In this document: positions 42,580-43,968 of the stretch, piece by piece
How the letters are laid out: the number at the start of each line of letters is the position of its first letter
Numbering within the stretch: position 1 is the stretch's first letter
From: Sphingosinicella sp.
Lineage (GTDB): Bacteria > Pseudomonadota > Alphaproteobacteria > Sphingomonadales > Sphingomonadaceae
Assembly (NCBI GenBank): GCA_016793845.1
Contig: JAEULI010000008.1
Span: 1-43,968 of the forward strand
Direction of reading: 5' to 3'
Length of the DNA stretch: 43,968 bases
Translations under genes and position numbers: made by a program
The notes under the pieces: generated by a model
The model's input: the letters and a program-made list of their open reading frames with translations, nothing else
Told to the model about the DNA's origin: nothing
Database searches by the model: none

Positions 42580-42640
42580 CATTGCGTCCTTGGCAAGCAG
42601 TTGCGATAAGTCCCTCCCAGTAGTCGAAACGGTGAGTAAG

Positions 42641-43306
42641 ATGATCGAGCAGGGTGGCCTGGGCCAGAAAATCAAGGCATTGCGGACGGCCCGCGGTATT
42701 CCCCTCAGCGTGATGAGCGAGCGCACGGGCTATTCCGTGTCGGCGCTTTCGAAGATGGAAAACGATCGCCTCGGCCTCACCTACGACAAGCTGACGAAGC
42801 TGACGGGCGCGCTCGGTGTCGATATCGGCAGCCTGTTCACCGATACCGCGCAAACGGCGGTTCATGCCGGCGGCCGACGCAGTGTCGCGCGCAAGGGCGA
42901 GGGGCGCAACATCCAGACGGGAAGCTACGATTATCTGTATGTCTCCCCGGAACTCAGTCGCAAGCGCATCGTGCCGATCAAGGGCCGTGTCCATGCCGCG
43001 ACGCTGGAGGAATTCGGCCCGCTGATCCGCCACGAGGGCGAGGAATGGATCTACGTGCTCGATGGCGTGCTCGAAGTGCACAGCGAGTTCTACGAGCCGG
43101 AAATCCTCGAGTCCGGCGACAGCATCTACATCGACAGCCGCATGGGCCACGCCTATCTCTCGAAGACGCCGGGTGGCACGGAGATTATCGCCGTGTGTAC
43201 TGAACAGACCGACAGCTTCTTCTATGGCGATCCGCCTGCCGAAGCCGTGCGCGCGGCCGATGCTCCGGCAGCGAAGCCCCGCCGGCGCAAACCGAAGACC
43301 CGCTGA
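42641..43306 (+). CDS. XRE-family regulator with cupin domain (second copy)
   Basis: A 221-residue regulator paralogous to that at 32226-32864. The helix-turn-helix is IKALRTARGIPLSVMSERTG, SVSALSKMENDRLGLTYDKLT (about residues 10-55). The cupin domain has GEEWIYVLDGVLEVHSEFYEPEILESGDSIYIDSRMGHAYLS. A basic tail (PAAKPRRRKPKTR) ends the protein. The ATG at 42641 gives the complete DNA-binding domain; a GTG three codons upstream (42632) is possible. It is divergent from the D-aminoacylase-like gene and upstream of a TonB receptor in the same orientation. It probably senses a product of the acylated substrate and controls both through the TTTCC-N5-GGAAA sites. Confidence 0.9.
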   Translation: MIEQGGLGQKIKALRTARGIPLSVMSERTGYSVSALSKMENDRLGLTYDKLTKLTGALGVDIGSLFTDTAQTAVHAGGRRSVARKGEGRNIQTGSYDYLYVSPELSRKRIVPIKGRVHAATLEEFGPLIRHEGEEWIYVLDGVLEVHSEFYEPEILESGDSIYIDSRMGHAYLSKTPGGTEIIAVCTEQTDSFFYGDPPAEAVRAADAPAAKPRRRKPKTR

Positions 43307-43389
43307 CACCGTAGACCCGGCTGGCATCATCCGCGACCGCCTCGGATGCCCTGGCGTTCGCTGACGTGTGCCTATTTTTCTGCACATCG

Positions 43390-43437
43390 TATGGAAAAGT
43401 TGTGCGATTAATTTCCAAAATAGAAACATTATTGACA
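43390..43437 (+). promoter_or_regulatory. Receptor promoter region with TTTCC/GAAA operator
   Basis: The 236-base gap 43307-43542 holds no gene. TATGGAAAA begins at 43390, the imperfect inverted repeat TTTCC-AAAAT-AGAAA spans 43412-43426, and TTGACA lies at 43432-43437. A clear -10 is not obvious; TAACTT at 43454-43459 gives a 16-base spacer. The operator directly upstream of the -35 box matches the site at 42565-42579 in layout and spacing, which supports shared control of receptor and deacylase. Confidence 0.5.
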
Positions 43438-43542
43438 CAGAGTAGATGTTTGATAACTTCAGGATGGGACTGGCCCGAATGGGCTTTGGGGCGTGGTGGT
43501 TCGCTGGAGGGCGATCCATTCGCAAATGTGGGGGAATGACAG

Positions 43543-43968
43543 ATGTTTCTACGGCAGAATGGATATCTTTCGGCAACGGTTTCCGCGTTGGCCTTGCTGG
43601 TCAGCGCGCCTGCAATCGCGCAAACCGCGGGCGGGGAGGCTGAAGAGCTGACGGGCAACGAAATCATCGTCACCGCGACCAAGCGCGAGCTGCGCCTCGT
43701 CGACGTGCCGCTCAGCATCAGCGCGATCAGCGGTGGAGACATGGAGCGACGCAACCTCACGCAGATCGCGGATTTCGCATCGCAGGTTCCCGGCTTTTCG
43801 ATCCAGGCAACCGGAAACGGCGGCACGCGTCTCGTGCTGCGCGGCCAGAATGCGGGCGGCTCGGGCGCATCGGTCGCCACGATGGTGGACGACATCGTTG
43901 TTTCGTCGGCCTCGTCGCTGTTCAACGGCTCCTTGCTCACGGCCGATCTTCTGGCGTTCGATCTCGAC
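43543..43968 (+). CDS. TonB-dependent receptor, N-terminal part (runs off the window)
   Basis: 142 codons are visible before the window ends without a stop. The N-terminus is a signal peptide (about 1-26, ending SAPAIAQ), then a TonB-box-like segment (NEIIVTATKRELRLVDVPLSI) and the first half of a plug domain (ADFASQVPGFSIQ, RLVLRGQNAGGSG, MVDDIVVSS). The ATG at 43543 follows GGGGGAATGAC. It lies downstream of the second XRE-cupin gene and completes the second copy of the acylase/deacylase/regulator/receptor set. It is not an obvious close paralogue of the receptor at 35650-38454, so the two sets probably import different ligands. Confidence 0.9.
   Translation, partial: MFLRQNGYLSATVSALALLVSAPAIAQTAGGEAEELTGNEIIVTATKRELRLVDVPLSISAISGGDMERRNLTQIADFASQVPGFSIQATGNGGTRLVLRGQNAGGSGASVATMVDDIVVSSASSLFNGSLLTADLLAFDLD

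Noticed and set aside
41135-42640. In-frame upstream extension of the second XRE-cupin regulator
   Set aside because: It is antisense to the D-aminoacylase-like gene; the helix-turn-helix begins right after the ATG at 42641.
43446-43643. 65-codon plus-strand frame near the right end
   Set aside because: It overlaps the better-supported receptor start at 43543 in another frame.

Overview
The window is high-GC, gene-dense DNA of the kind found in sphingomonad-type Alphaproteobacteria. The evidence is the number of TonB-dependent receptors (three), the many exported amidohydrolases and penicillin-acylase-type enzymes, a CioAB-type cytochrome bd with a DUF2474 mini-subunit, and tight ATGA-coupled operons. 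The genus is an inference; there is no rRNA or other taxonomic marker. The only RNA gene is a tRNA-Gly(TCC). I see no insertion sequence, phage gene, integrase or CRISPR array.

Region 1 (50-13547) is an amide/amine catabolic locus made of two convergent operons. The plus-strand operon encodes two exported YtcJ-like amidohydrolases, an exported metallo-beta-lactamase/HD fusion, a class II histone-deacetylase-like amidohydrolase and an exported dimeric alpha/beta-barrel protein. The minus-strand operon encodes a TonB-dependent receptor, a c-type cytochrome, the four genes of a TTQ amine dehydrogenase in the order aauB-aauE-aauD-aauA, and a second c-type cytochrome. A TetR regulator is divergent from the receptor. 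My reading is that a conjugated amine enters through the receptor, hydrolases release the amine, and the periplasmic quinoprotein oxidises it and passes electrons to c-type cytochromes.

Region 2 (13611-20740) is mostly housekeeping: a hemerythrin-like protein, the tRNA, a small exported protein, a LysR regulator, a PilZ-like protein, cytochrome bd (cydA, cydB, DUF2474), ferredoxin-NADP reductase and an exported peptidyl-prolyl isomerase. A strong minus-strand terminator at 15825-15848 has no annotated gene upstream of it.

Region 3 (20743-25852) is a branched-chain amino acid operon: leucine dehydrogenase, then E1-alpha, E1-beta and E2 of the branched-chain 2-oxoacid dehydrogenase, with a divergent Lrp/AsnC regulator. 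An HPP-family membrane protein gene follows (25849-26592).

Region 4 (26730-43968) holds two versions of one gene set: a penicillin-acylase-family Ntn hydrolase, an N-acyl-D-amino-acid deacylase-like amidohydrolase, an XRE-cupin regulator and a TonB-dependent receptor. The first copy also carries a DadA-like FAD oxidoreductase, a class C beta-lactamase-fold serine hydrolase and a cytochrome P450. Intergenic regions of both copies contain related GGAAA-type motifs, some next to a TTGACA box. I infer two parallel scavenging systems for N-acylated, probably D-amino-acid-containing compounds, each with its own sensor. The last receptor runs off the end of the window.
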